Of a DNA stretch of 64,000 nt, positions 22,791-33,271 are shown one piece after another; the stretch's first letter is position 1, and the number at the start of each line of letters is the position of its first letter. Below the pieces are notes generated by a model. That model was not told the origin of the DNA. It made no database searches and saw only the letters and a list, made by a program, of their open reading frames with translations. This DNA comes from Bemisia tabaci. Taxonomy: Eukaryota > Arthropoda > Insecta > Hemiptera > Aleyrodidae. Where the stretch lies: assembly GCF_918797505.1 (NCBI RefSeq), contig NC_092793.1, forward strand, positions 86,874,411 to 86,938,410, written 5' to 3'. Both the position numbers and the translations under genes were made by a program.

Positions 22791-23440
22791 ACTGTCCGTA
22801 AACCATTTTTTTGTCAGGAGGCGGCGTAATTTTGTCTTTTTACTAGAGGATATAAATGTGGCCCTCTAATATTCCAACGTTGGTCAAGAACAAAGTCTTA
22901 AGAAGTATGCAATTTTTTTGTTGAGGTTTAGTAAGCAGCTTTCTTAAGGCAAACCTGGTCACTTGCAACGAAAAAATATTGTTGTGGACACAGGAATATT
23001 GAAGATGTGTGATATGAGCTATGGAAGTCATACATTAAACAATAGATTTTAGTCTTCTCTGATGTACTTTGCAACATTTTCACGCAAATTTACATGCTTA
23101 AAGTCTGCTCTGTCTACCTTTTTTGTGCAGCAGATCCATACCATACAATCAACGATTGCTCAGTATCATTGATTGCTTTACTCATTAACTTTCGCTCTTT
23201 GAGTTCCTATCAGTTGTGGAACTTCTGATGAACTGAGCTGTGGCGAAATTAGGTTTTTTTTCCTCTTCTTTTTTGTATGGATAACAAGTTTTATAGTAAT
23301 TTTTATTGTTGAAGTTCTAATTATTTATTCCTTAATTGAGGAAAACTCTCTGTCCCCCCCCCCTTTCTCTTCAAAATTACTAACCACGGTTTTTTTTTTC
23401 TCTCTCTCTCTTTTTCATGTTGGGACTCCTATTTTCACAG
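22791..23440 (+). other. Rok intron sequence
   Basis: AT-rich, with no gene recognised. The last 60 bp are a strong polypyrimidine tract (TTTTTTTTTCTCTCTCTCTC) ending in TTTTCACAG at 23440, a good splice acceptor. Confidence 0.65.
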
Positions 23441-23449
23441 GTGGACAAT
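23441..23449 (+). CDS. Rok: Candidate 9-nt Rok micro-exon
   Basis: GTGGACAAT (Val-Asp-Asn) lies between a strong acceptor (long pyrimidine tract, TTTTCACAG) and a good donor (GTGAGT). It is in phase 0 on both sides, so it can join 11757 to 25672 without a frameshift. It falls in the variable linker before the coiled coil, where insertion of three residues would be tolerated. Only splice signals and phase support it. It could be an optional exon or chance. Confidence 0.45.
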
Positions 23450-24173
23450 GTGAGTATTCTCTCATTTGACAAGTATTTTTGCTAGTCATGAATGAATGAA
23501 TGTATGTATACTTTTTTTCATGTAGCACAGATTTGCCTTTTTATATAAGTCTGAAAAACAAACTGATTGAGGAAGACTCACTAGTCGTAAGATAGTAAGT
23601 TGGAAATTTTCAGCCAAAGTGCATTGAAAATCCAGAAAATTGGAAAACTTAATTCAGAGGGGTCGTAACTAGTGTTGCACCGAACAGCATATCCCATAGA
23701 GGGAAAATTGTGCTCAAATGAGCTTTTTCTGTCAGTAGGTATTGAGCTTGCCGGTTTTTTGGATTTTTAACGCATGTTGGCTAAAAAATTCCAACTTACA
23801 GTCTGATAAAGGTGCGTAATTTTAAATTATCATGTACAGGGTAACTGAGTTTTTCATACCTGATAAACTAGTCAAATGATATTAAGATTACACAAGAATC
23901 AGAGTCGCCACAATCAGGGAAGATGGGGAAACGTCAGGGTGTTTTAACAAGTCAGGGTTAACCTGGCAATGTCAAGGAAAGTGACAAAAATGTGTGTGAA
24001 AAATTGTCAAGTCACCTTCATTTCATTTTGAGATTGGGTTGGGATTGGGGTTGGAACAACAAATTTTGCCCCAAAATTATTGCGAATCATATTGTTTTAA
24101 GCATCTGGCATATCCTCAATTGTCAGGGAACTCTACTAAAATGTGACAGATACTTCTTGGAAAGCAAACTTTT
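23450..24173 (+). other. Rok intron sequence
   Basis: No gene or clear repeat recognised. Confidence 0.6.
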
Positions 24174-24384
24174 GTAGAAACTTCTTACCGATTTTTCTAA
24201 AATCGTTGATGCTTTTTACACCATTGCCATTTTGAGCAACCGCTCATCGTCAGGTGTTTCAAAAGTGTCTTAAAACTAAAATTATGATGTGCTCTCGCGA
24301 TTGCGAGTAGTTACTGTGCGGTTCCCGCGTCCGCGTTCGCGTTTGAGAAGTTAAAACTAGAGTGTGGTGGCAAGAAGTTGAACT

Positions 24385-24696
24385 ATGTACCTCGATTTCA
24401 CCATAAAAATCAAGAATAACAAACTTAAATTCAGCATAAACTGCAAACCTTGCTACACTGATGCAATAATACAGGAAAACTCATACCGTAGTTGGCAACA
24501 GAAGATGGCAAGATTCCACAGCTTACTTGATAGACTTATCAGTATTCCTCAGTCAAAACAAGATTACATCAAAGAACTGAATACCATATTAAAAATCTTA
24601 ATTAATAATGGATGCAAGAAGGAAGACATCCTGAAAATCCTAATGAAGAAAAAGTCAAAACACCAGTCATATATTATTCTACCTCTCCTTCTCTAT
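24385..24696 (+). pseudogene. Penelope-like RT fragment (C-terminal)
   Basis: The frame reads MYLDFTIKIKNNKLKFSINC, then a KPCYTD motif and RWQQK-like/FHSLLDRLISIP patterns. KELNTILKILINNGCKKEDI follows, which is typical of the region after the RT fingers in Penelope elements (FLDLTI...KPTYTD...NNGY). It lacks the catalytic YxDD part. Confidence 0.8.
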
Positions 24697-24964
24697 TGCT
24701 AATAATCGATAAATATCTTCTTTTCATCTATTAATTTAATTTATTTAAGTGCTGTTACACAGTGGTTGTGAGACCAAAGACTGTACAACACAGTACCTGA
24801 TAGAAATAAAAAATGGATATCAATCCCATACATAGAAAAATTATCTCAATTTGTAAAACAACTTGTAAAAAGTGAATACAGCGTGACCTACAATAATAAA
24901 AAAAAATTTAGGTGCCTTTCTCATGAATACTAGCAAAGAAAATCTAGATTAACTGGAACAGAGG

Positions 24965-25270
24965 GGTATCTACAGAATAACATGTGAATAAGGCTCCCTA
25001 TATATAGGAGAAACGGGTAGAAGTATTAAAACAAGGATCAAGGAACACCTAAAACATGCAAAGAACAAGAAGTACAGTCACTCATCTCTGTCTAACCATT
25101 TAATTGATTCGAAACATTCTCCTGAAAAATGTGAAATAAAGGTCATGAGGAGATGCCAAAAGGGCAAAAAAATGAACGTTTGCGAACAACTCGAAATAGA
25201 TAGATTCAAGACCTCGAGGTCGCAGATACCGAATGACTACTCGCGATCGCGAAAGCGCATCAGTTTTTAG
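24965..25270 (+). pseudogene. GIY-YIG endonuclease domain of Penelope-like element
   Basis: A 101-codon frame ending in TAG. GVYRITCE, one in-frame TAA, then GSLYIGETGRSIKTRIKEH and SSLSNHLIDSKHS show the GIY (here GVY) and YIG core with the following Arg and His. CEQLEIDRF near the end fits the conserved Glu region. It is inactivated by the stop. Confidence 0.82.
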
Positions 25271-25378
25271 ACATTTTTTAAACACCTGACGATGAGCGGT
25301 TGCTCGAAATGGTTCTATTGTAAAAAGCATCAACAATTTTAGAAAAATTAGTAAGAAAAAGTTTCTACGAAAACTGTA

Positions 25379-25671
25379 TAAATACGACCGATAAAGTTAA
25401 TGAAACAAGTAATACCTCTAGGAAATGTCAGGAATTATCATTTTGTAAATTTTGTGCCAGCTTTGATGGATGATAATAGATATTTGGTTTAATGATGTGC
25501 AAGACCATTTCTTCGATCTATTGTGAAACTCTGCTCACTGGAAAGATAATGGTGTTGCCTTGCAGCAATGAGAAAGTTCTTCCAGAAAATTTCATTTTAC
25601 CATCCTGCTACGAATCAATTCTTTTTTGCTCTGGCTTAGCTCTTCTTATCTTTTGTTCATCCTGTTTTCAG
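25379..25671 (+). other. Rok intron before coiled-coil exon
   Basis: No gene recognised. Ends with acceptor TCCTGTTTTCAG. Confidence 0.6.
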
Positions 25672-25869
25672 AGTAAACTAAACCAGAATCATGTTGGTGT
25701 TCATAATTTCGAACTGGGCAAAAAAATTAGAGAAGTAGAAGACTTAGAGGGAAGATACAATGAGTTAATAGAAAAATTAAAACAAATCTCAATGTCTGAA
25801 GCTTTACTTTCTGAGGAGAATAGCAGATTAGAAAAATCTCTAACAATTCTCAAACATGATTTAAAAGAG
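25672..25869 (+). CDS. Rok: Rok exon: start of coiled coil
   Basis: 66 codons, phase 0 at both ends, acceptor CTGTTTTCAG, donor GAG|GTAAGT. It encodes SKLNQNHVGVHNFELGKKIR and continues through LEGRYNELIEKLKQ to NSRLEKSLTILKHDLKE. The heptad-like, charged helix matches the first part of the ROCK coiled coil, including the SRLEK segment. In ROCK the coiled coil forms a parallel dimer that holds the kinase at a distance from the membrane-binding C-terminus. Confidence 0.93.
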
Positions 25870-26180
25870 GTAAGTCCAAACTTGATTAATTTTAGACTCG
25901 CAGTAATTTTTGGTAATCAATGAAAGCGATTGAGGATTATGATATCATAATTCAGATAAATGTTTAAATACTAACCCATAAGGACTGTCCTTGCAAATTC
26001 TAGTAAGCACACTCCAAGAAAAATAGAACGGTAAGCATGCTCACTCAACACCATGTGGATATATTCATACATACTTTGATAAAATAAACACCAGAAATAC
26101 ATATACATATTTGATGTCTCCTAAGATTAGATTTGAATTAAGTGTGGCGCATGAGGAGTGGTTACACCCCCCCCCCCCCA
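25870..26180 (+). other. Rok intron with poly-C tract
   Basis: No gene recognised. A C homopolymer lies at about 26167-26179. Confidence 0.6.
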
Positions 26181-26381
26181 GCCAAGGGCGCCAAACTGAG
26201 AGAAGGGGAAAAAGAAATGGAAAAAATTAACCAACTTTTGCAGGAACAAGTTTTTATGAGATCTTGAAGTAATCTTTGCAAAAAAGGAGTTTCTTGAACG
26301 AGAAATTTATTCTAGTTCTGCTTCTGAGAAAACTGTCAGAAAAGTGAAAAATTTCCGAACATATCATAAGAGCACCTTTGG
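26181..26381 (+). other. Coding-like, frameshifted coiled-coil fragment
   Basis: One frame reads AKLREGEKEMEKINQLLQEQ and stops. The next frame continues DLEVIFAKKEFLEREIYSSS and on to KVKNFRTYHKSTFG. A GTAAGT donor follows at 26382. The composition is that of real helical protein rather than intron. It lies on the coding strand, exactly where the Rok coiled coil is ~30 residues shorter than in vertebrates. However, no acceptor gives the needed phase, and a one-base shift breaks it. It could be a dead exon or a fragment of another gene. Confidence 0.3.
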
Positions 26382-27035
26382 GTAAGTATGTTAAAATGCC
26401 CCTCAGATTTCTTTTTGAATTATCCTAAGTTATTTAAAAGCCACAAAAGTGAGGTTTTTTGGAATTCTTGCCTCTTGACCTCATCCACCCTCTTTAACCT
26501 TCCTCCCACCATAAACCCACTTTTTGAGTAATTTTCTGCTTTATTTTATATCTCATGTGTCGTGCAAAAGACAGTTAGACAAATAGAAAGCTTAATGATA
26601 TTACACAAAATAAATTTTTTTTCAATAGAAAAGATTTCAAATTCATCGGATAATACTCAAAAGTTTACCCATTTGAGAAGTGTAACTTTCACATGATTTC
26701 CAAACAAAAATTGCCTCTGTGTTCTTCAACTTGGTACTTTAAATAGGGTCTCGAGAGGTTTGATAAGTCAAGAAATTTATAGCGGCCTCCATAAATCAGG
26801 GAATTCATTGGAATTGTCAGGGAATTTTACAAGCTGTGTTTAACAGACGTCTATGTAATTTGAATTAAAGGAAAATCAATGTAAATGGAAATTCAGTTTG
26901 GCGGTTTGGAAAATTCAGGAAATTCAAAACTTTTGGAGTCAGGGATAGTCAGGATTTTGGAAAATGAAGAAATTATTGAAAGCTTGTTGAAGGCAATGTG
27001 CCGGCTTTGAAAATGCTCGACTTGATGAAGATATT
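26382..27035 (+). other. Rok intron sequence
   Basis: No gene or repeat recognised. Confidence 0.6.
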
Positions 27036-27632
27036 CGAAGTAGTTCAATGGGTCAGTTGCGCTGGTCATGGAATCGTGTTTGGATGCTTGATCTTTGTAG
27101 ATTAGCTAAAAATGATATGATCCGTCCAAACAGCAACTATCGCTAATATTAACGGAGATATATTTATTTAACTAGCTAATATTAACGGAGATATCCCGCT
27201 TTGAAATGTCGGGTTTTTGACGTCATCCACCGCGGTAGTGACACCCTTGGTTTCTTCCTTTTTGGTTCGATCAGCGAGGCCAAACTTCAACGACATTAAA
27301 CATAAACAAACCGTGCAGAACTGAGTGACCGCCTAACCATTTCATTTCGAGTGCGTCATCTCCTGATAAAAAGATCCTGGAAGTGTGAATGTTGTTAAAG
27401 TTTCGTGTTGCACTCTCTACATCACTGATCAACCAAAAGAAGAAGAAACCAAGGGTGTCACTACCGCAGTGGATGATGTCAAGAACCCGACTTTTCAAAG
27501 CGTGATATCTCAGTTCATATTGAACGTTGAAAGTTGCTGTTTGCACAGATCTTATTATTTTCAGCTAATCTACAAAGATCAACCATCCAAACACGATTCC
27601 GTGACCAGCGCAATTATCCCATTCTTTCGCTC
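27036..27632. mobile_element. Foldback element, ~200-bp arms
   Basis: 27036-27255 returns inverted at 27445-27632 (for example GATCTTTGTAGATTAGCTAA and GGGTTTTTGACGTCATCCAC with their complements). A 26-bp direct repeat (GCTAATATTAACGGAGATAT) lies within the left arm. No coding sequence. Confidence 0.8.
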
Positions 27633-27974
27633 AGTGTCCAAATGGGTACTTTGGAATTAGTTATGTTCCTAATACCATCAGTTAGTATCCCTTTCAAAGA
27701 GCTTTTCAGCCCAAAACCCCTATTGCCTCACCAATTTGACCACCAAGTGATGGAACTCATCTAGATGCAATTACCATGTACCAACCATAATTGTCCAACT
27801 AAACTGCTGTAATATAGTAAAACTAGTCGTGATTACCTTGCTTTGCGAGCTGAGACTTCTAACCGGAGAGTGCCCCTGGACCCCAGTTCTACGCTTCGCG
27901 ACGAACTTGCGACTCGCTCTGCGAGCCGCCATTGCCCCGCACAGTTTTTATCATTAATGAGGAGACAACATCTA
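27633..27974 (+). other. Rok intron sequence
   Basis: No gene recognised. A slightly GC-richer patch at 27845-27945 has no clear identity. Confidence 0.5.
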
Positions 27975-29006
27975 CATAGGTTGTCCCAAAAGTACTGCAC
28001 GTTTTTTTTTTTTGGACGAACGGTAGCAGATATCAAACTGCGGTTTGTGTAGTCTTAAAAACAGAGCAATTACCGATAAAACAACACAAATCCGAGCTCT
28101 CTAAGTCAAAAAATGACCAAGTTACAGGGTTTTGAAAATGGCTTCCAGAGGGGACCCCTACGGAAATTTTAGCTTCTTTTCTGGAAAAAAAACAAAGATT
28201 TAAAGATTCAAGATCAATTGGTTGTATAAAATCAATTTTACACAATCTTACCAAGATTACTGGCATTTAATACTCTTCACTTGACGACTGGACACTGGTT
28301 TCCTTCTCAAAATACCTTCCATCGCTTGCCACACAGCGCCGCAACCGTTCTTCCCATTTCTTCAAACATGTTTTTTCGAATTCTTCTTGCCTGATGTTCT
28401 TCAAGAAAGTTTCAACAGCTCTTTTTATCTCGTTGATGGAGTTCAATTTCCTGCCTCTTAAGCCCTTTTTCAGCGTAGGGAATAACCAAAAATCGCAGGG
28501 TGCAAGGTCCGGGCTGATATCATGTTGCCAACTTCATTCGATCGCGATGATTTCTCTGTAGAATTTCTGATTAATCAAATCTTTGTTTTTTCCAGAAAAG
28601 AAGCTAAAAATCCTGGAGGGGTCACCTCTACAAGTCATTTTCAAAACACTGTAACTTGGTCATTTTTTGACTTAGAGAGCTTGGATTTGTCTTGTTTTAT
28701 TGGTAATTGACCGGTCTTTAAGACTACACAAACCGCATTTTGATATCTGCTACCGTTCGTCTAAAAAAAAAACAATCAACTCTTTGTTTTTTTCCCGGAA
28801 AAGAAGCTAAAATTTCCGTAGGGGTCCCCTCTGGAAGCCATTTTCAAAACCCTGTAACTTGGTCATTTTTTGACTTAGAGAGCTCGGATTTGTGTTGTTT
28901 TATTGGTAATTGCTCTGTCTTTAAGACTACACAAACCACAGTTTGATATCTGATACCGTTCGTCCAAAAAAAAAAAAAACGTGCAGTACTTTTGGGACAA
29001 CCTATG
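27975..29006 (-). mobile_element. Mariner-type element with long, partly duplicated inverted arms
   Basis: The ends CATAGGTTGTCCCAAAAGTA and complement are flanked by TA (27973-27974, 29007-29008), as expected for mariner. The inverted arms are ~235 bp. The right arm is present twice in tandem (about 28585-28773 and 28788-29006), with diverged sequence. The transposase C-terminus is retained on the minus strand and the rest is deleted. Confidence 0.88.
28267..28545 (-). pseudogene. Mariner transposase C-terminal fragment
   Basis: The minus-strand frame reads SPDLAPCDFWLFPTLKKGLR (catalytic third-acid motif of mariner transposases), then EIKRAVETFLKNI and WEERLRRCVASDGRYFEKE, and ends in TAA at 28269-28267. 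These are the classic mariner C-terminal motifs. The frame begins abruptly after a stop near 28540, so two thirds of the protein is gone. Confidence 0.9.
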
Positions 29007-29054
29007 TATGTCTTAATCTTCTTTTTCACCAAGTTTTACAGAAATTGATGTTCT

Positions 29055-29700
29055 AGGAGTCCGGACCGCGTTTTCGTGCAGGGCCGCCATCTTGGATTTG
29101 GAAATGTTGAAAATCGGACCAAAAATGCGAGTTTTCCGTCGAAATACACCTCCTAATACCGAATTTCACAAAAATCGATGGATTGGAAGCCGAGATAACA
29201 ATTTAGACCACGTTCGCCTTTTTTGATTTTTGAATTTGAAAATCGGACCTTAAATTCTAATTTCCCGTCGAAATATACCCCCTATTACCGAATTTCACAA
29301 AAATCGATCGATATCAGGAAGCGATATAGCATTTTAGGCCACGGCCGCCATCTTGGATTTTAAAATTTTGAAAATCTAACCAAAAATTCGAGTTCCCCGT
29401 CTAAAAGTACCCTTGATCTCCGAGTTTCACAAAAATCGATCAAACAGGAGCCGACTTAGCATTTTAGGCCACGGCCGCCATTTTGGATTTGGAAATTTTG
29501 AAAATCTGACCAAAAATTCTAGTTTCTCGTCGAAAAATACCCGTCGATACCGAGTTTCACGAAAATCGATACAACAGGAGCCGACTTAGCATTTTAGGCC
29601 ACGGCCGCCATCTTGGATTTTGAGATTTTGAAAATCCGACCAAAAATTCGAGATCCCCCGAGAAAAATACCCCCGCTTACTAATTTCCACAAACATTCGT
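29055..29700. repeat. 130-bp tandem array, five copies, with YY1/Pho-like motif
   Basis: A unit with a period of exactly 130 bp is repeated five times; the GCCGCC landmark falls at 29083, 29213 (mutated), 29343, 29473 and 29603. Each unit contains GGCCGCCATCTTGGATTT, AATTTTGAAAATC and TTTCACAAAAATCGAT. The copies diverge by roughly 10-25%. Not coding. Confidence 0.9.
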
Positions 29701-30490
29701 CAAAAAATACCTCCCAAAACCTTAAATTTCGTCTATAAGGCAGTGACGTCACGCAACAGGATTGAACCTGTTCGGCGCGATGCGTGTAAACAACCGCGTA
29801 TTTCCAATGTAATACTATATGGAGAAATAACTTTTCGCTCTTGCGGGCATCCGAGGCAGCGGATTTGAATGGGAATAATTTTAATCAACTCCTCATTACA
29901 ATAGCTAAGCGTGCACCAGCACGTACCAATTTCAAAGGAAATCACTTCGGCCAATTTTTCTCTAGGGGGGGCATAGTGAGTAGGAACAGCAGCTTTATAT
30001 AGAGTAATGAGCTCTTTAATAGCTAGCTATTTCTTCCTCAAAATGATGAATTTTGGATTTACACGTCAGGCGATCAGGCCCTAATATCTCAATAACCTGA
30101 ATTTTCTTGGCCTTGTGCATTCGAGGATTAGAAGGCGAAGAAGAATAAGTTCCTAGAAAAGAAGAATATTTGATTTTAATCTAACTCCTCGTAGGCCAAT
30201 AGCAAGTCCTTTTCCTCCAATTTCTCAAATCTGAAATTGATTTTTCTTTAGTAAATTTATCCTACAATTTCTCTTGTCCTTATTATCTTCTTTTTCTGTT
30301 TCATCCTAAAAATACATTAAATAGGTCATCATCAAAGAAATCCGAAAGAGTTGGATCCCAAGCAATTTACATATTAACAGTACTTTCTTGGTCAAGTTTC
30401 CATTCAAAGATCTTTCCTTAAAAGTGTGTTTTGCCTTAAGCGTGCAACTGATAACAACAGCATTCTTTTTTCTTTCTCTCTTAATTATAG
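29701..30490 (+). other. Rok intron sequence
   Basis: No gene recognised. Ends with pyrimidine tract and acceptor TTAATTATAG. Confidence 0.6.
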
Positions 30491-30649
30491 CAACAAAGGA
30501 AGGCGGAAATTGAGATGGAGGGGAAAAGAAAAATGGAATCGTTATTACAGGAATTGAAGCGAAAATTAGAAGAAGAACAAAATAAAATGACAAGAGAGTT
30601 GAACAACAACCAGCAAGTTAATGACAAGATAAACAACTTACAACGACAG
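30491..30649 (+). CDS. Rok: Rok exon: coiled coil
   Basis: 53 codons, phase 0 at both ends, donor CAG|GTTTGT. It encodes QQRKAEIEMEGKRKMESLLQ and ends NDKINNLQRQ. This aligns with the ROCK1 stretch ending VNQLQRQ. The preceding ~30 residues of vertebrate ROCK1 have no counterpart between this exon and 25869, so the coiled coil is shorter here or one exon was missed. Confidence 0.92.
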
Positions 30650-31854
30650 GTTTGTGCCAGCTTTATCATCTTTCTAAAGCTCGTCACAAGTAATCTTTGA
30701 CGCAAATCCCTTTGAAGTAACGAATTTTCAATGTAACTGCAACTTTAGGTGGTCTTTCTATAATCTCCATGTCTGTATATTTTTCTTCTTAATAAACTCG
30801 AAAAAATAATTTTTAAACCTAAATAATGATAATGTTTCCATTGCTTCAAAAAAGAAGAAGAAGAAGAAGGAAGCCAAAGGCTGTTCTTTGCAGAAAAGTT
30901 TTGAAGAAAACAAGTCATCACGAAGGGCCTCAAGGTGTGAAAACGGTGATAGTTAAGAACTCTTACTGACCCTGTCTGCCCACTGCTTCCTGTTTTTGAC
31001 GTTTTGCCAGTTTATTTTAACCTCCTTTCATCAGGGTTGCTTCGTCAGAGCTTTTCATCAGTTGATCAGTTATCAATGTCTAGTTACCTTACCTAATGTT
31101 TGTACTGTTATTAATTTGAAAAGGGCTAGGTGTAGAACAGCCCAATAATTGGTTTTTTCCACCCTATCTAGCGGGTCATGATTTACTTGACTAGGATGCC
31201 CTAAATTGTATCTATTGAAATAATATAAACACCCATAAAAATTGAAACATTTTGAATTTCATTATCAAAATTGTTTACCATCTCTGAGGAAATCATTTGC
31301 AGTTATCATTCAGTAAAGTAAAATTTTGTAACTAGATCGATGTGTTATCACCCATTAATGGTAATGAACTGGTTCAAACTAAGCTGTTCAGTGTCTTTTA
31401 TCTCTCAATTTTCTCAACACCGGCTCTCACTTGACTCACATTTTTTACTGCAAAATTTTAAAATTATGCTAGAAACCTTGTAAGTGCAGTAAATAGAAGT
31501 TCTTTTGTCAATAGTTTTGGTTTGAGAAACTGTTCCATATGACAGTAATCACTTTCAGTTTAATACTAGGGAGCTATGTCCCCTGACCGCTATGGTGCTC
31601 AACTCCCTGAAGACGCTCCACGCCATTAAGGGACCGCTTTGCAGCCCTATTTCTCAGCTTCCTATCAATGTTGGTTTTTTCCCCTAAAAAACCATGGTAT
31701 GAGGAAAATCTTGTTTTTTAGAACAAAATGATTTTTGTTTGCATTAAACAAAGAAAAAAAATCTGAAAGCAGGAGGATGCATATAGCAATGATTGATTAA
31801 TGAACCATTGCATTTAAATAACGGCAAATGTTAAATACGTCATAATTGATCAGT
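30650..31854 (+). other. Rok intron sequence
   Basis: No gene recognised. A small (GAA)n run lies near 30855. Confidence 0.6.
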
Positions 31855-32875
31855 TCGAACACGGAAATCGAACCCACGTCTCGAGCCAAGGCAGCGACGT
31901 ATCTGATGCCTCTGTTGACTCAGTCATCGCCGATGCAATTGATGATTCGATGAATCTTGGTTCATAGTTTAGAGCTACTGCACAGGCTACCTGGCCACTG
32001 CACAACCTTCTGCGCATAGCGGCAGCAGTTGGGGAGCATTCAGCAAATTCGCTCATTTTTAAAACGTGATTGTATAAAACCTGGGTCCTCTTTCCAAAAT
32101 CTGATTAGAGCTTAGCTAGAGACTATCACCTGTTGATAGCCGCCAAATTATGGAAATCGGCCGAGTAGAACGCTCAAACGAACTGTGACAAAAAATCAAA
32201 ATTTACATTGTTTAAATGGGAGAATTCGCAACTTTACCACGTAACATACAAAAACCTGAGCCATTTTTTCAAAATCTAAATGAAGTGGGCTCATCCAGAG
32301 ACGATTGCCTGGTGATAGCTGCAAAAATCATGAAAATTGAGTAAATTTTTTGCATATCAGTAACCTTAAGTCTAGCCGTGAATTTTGTGATCTCATGTTT
32401 CTTTTCAAATTGCTAAATGGTTTTATTGATTGCTCTGATTTAGTTAAGTTGATTAATCTTCACGTTCCTGGTCAGTGGTTCGGTTCTTAGAAGGAGTGGG
32501 GCACTCTTCAGCATTTCTCATGATCCGAGCAACTACCGTAACCTCTCCCCTATAGTTAGGTTGAGTGTCCTGGGTAGTCGCTGCTATGATTCATGTGATC
32601 AGTTTGATGTCCCAATTTCTCATTTTAAGAGCCAGGCCAGGGACGCTTTATTTGTGTTCAACTATTTCTGTCATCTTGTTTATTTTGTTATTCTCTTTAA
32701 TTTATGTTGTTTTTATTTTGCATTGTTGTACTTTTGTAATTTTTTTTGTAAGTGGGTACCCCGTTGAAAATAAATAAAATAAAATCAGCCTGGTAGAATG
32801 CTAAAACTGAGCGTTACCAGAAATGAAAATTTAGTAGGCCAGAGAGATTATAGTATTGGTAGCATTGTGAATTTG
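31855..32875 (-). repeat. SINE-like composite repeat, copy B, interrupted by LINE
   Basis: On the minus strand this follows the same order as copy A (14345-14666 plus 19302-19545): the TTCTACCnGGCnGATTTTCAT modules, the TGCGCAG-type words, then a tRNA-Ser-like end with B box GGTTCGATTTC (complement of 31864-31874) and A box region at 31917-31928. The copy is split at about 32341-32785 by a LINE 3' fragment. Because two copies share the same junctions, the tRNA-like module is at the 3' end of the unit rather than at the 5' end as in ordinary SINEs. Confidence 0.75.
32341..32785 (+). mobile_element. LINE 3' fragment inside the composite repeat
   Basis: One frame reads FCDLMFLFKLLNGFIDCSDL and on to LINLHVPG. 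A second reads FSISHDPSNYRNLSPIVRLS, then SRCYDSCDQFDVPISHFKSQ. This is the typical C-terminus of an RT from Jockey/R1/CR1-type LINEs. It ends in an A-rich tail, AAATAAATAAAATAAAAT. The repeat on either side is continuous with copy A, with AAAAT possibly duplicated at the edges. Confidence 0.75.
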
Positions 32876-33024
32876 AGGTGCCTGGACCTTGGACATCGGT
32901 TACTGGAAGCTATTCATTTATCAAAAAAGCTGATTGAAATTTTCATAACTTCTAATAAGTTTTTGAGTCGCTGAGCAATAGATTAGTTCCTCTCTCAGTC
33001 AAACTTTGTCTCCCTAATTTGCAG
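32876..33024 (+). other. Rok intron end
   Basis: Pyrimidine-rich stretch with acceptor CTAATTTGCAG. Confidence 0.7.
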
Positions 33025-33271
33025 GTTTCAGAAATTCAAGAAAAATTCAAGACTGAAGCGGAAGGAAGTTCTCGCCTGAGAAAACAAATTTCAGAGCTAA
33101 CAGTTGCCAAAACAGCCAGCGAGCAACTAGCAAATGAGATGCAAAGTCTCAATACCTCGCTCCAAAACCAAAGAGAAGCCTTGCAACAGGAAGTTGCCTC
33201 CTTGCAAGGTCAACTCTCCCAAGAGAAAAGTTCACGGATTCAGGCATCTGATCTGCATAAGGAACTTGAGG
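33025..33271 (+). CDS. Rok: Rok exon: coiled coil
   Basis: A 247-nt exon, phase 0 in and phase 1 out (GAG G|GTAAGT). It encodes VSEIQEKFKTEAEGSSRLRK, then EQLANEMQSLNTSLQNQ and ends SDLHKELE. It is a regular, highly charged coiled coil matching the ROCK segment around RTESDTAARLRK. Length agrees with the vertebrate protein within one residue. Confidence 0.93.

Larger units (their letters stand above)
24174..25378 (+). mobile_element. Penelope-like retroelement, truncated, with inverted ends
   Basis: A short piece of Penelope-type RT and a GIY-YIG endonuclease are framed by ~90-bp inverted repeats (24174-24262 and 25281-25375). These contain TAAAATCGTTGATGCTTTTTA and CGCTCATCGTCAGGTGTTT. Penelope-like elements often carry terminal repeats in inverted arrangement. 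Most of RT is missing. A CG-rich simple tract (CGCGATTGCGAG) adjoins both inner sides. Confidence 0.8.

Noticed and set aside
31855..31935. tRNA gene on the minus strand
   Set aside because: Same repeat module as 19470-19545, with no full cloverleaf.
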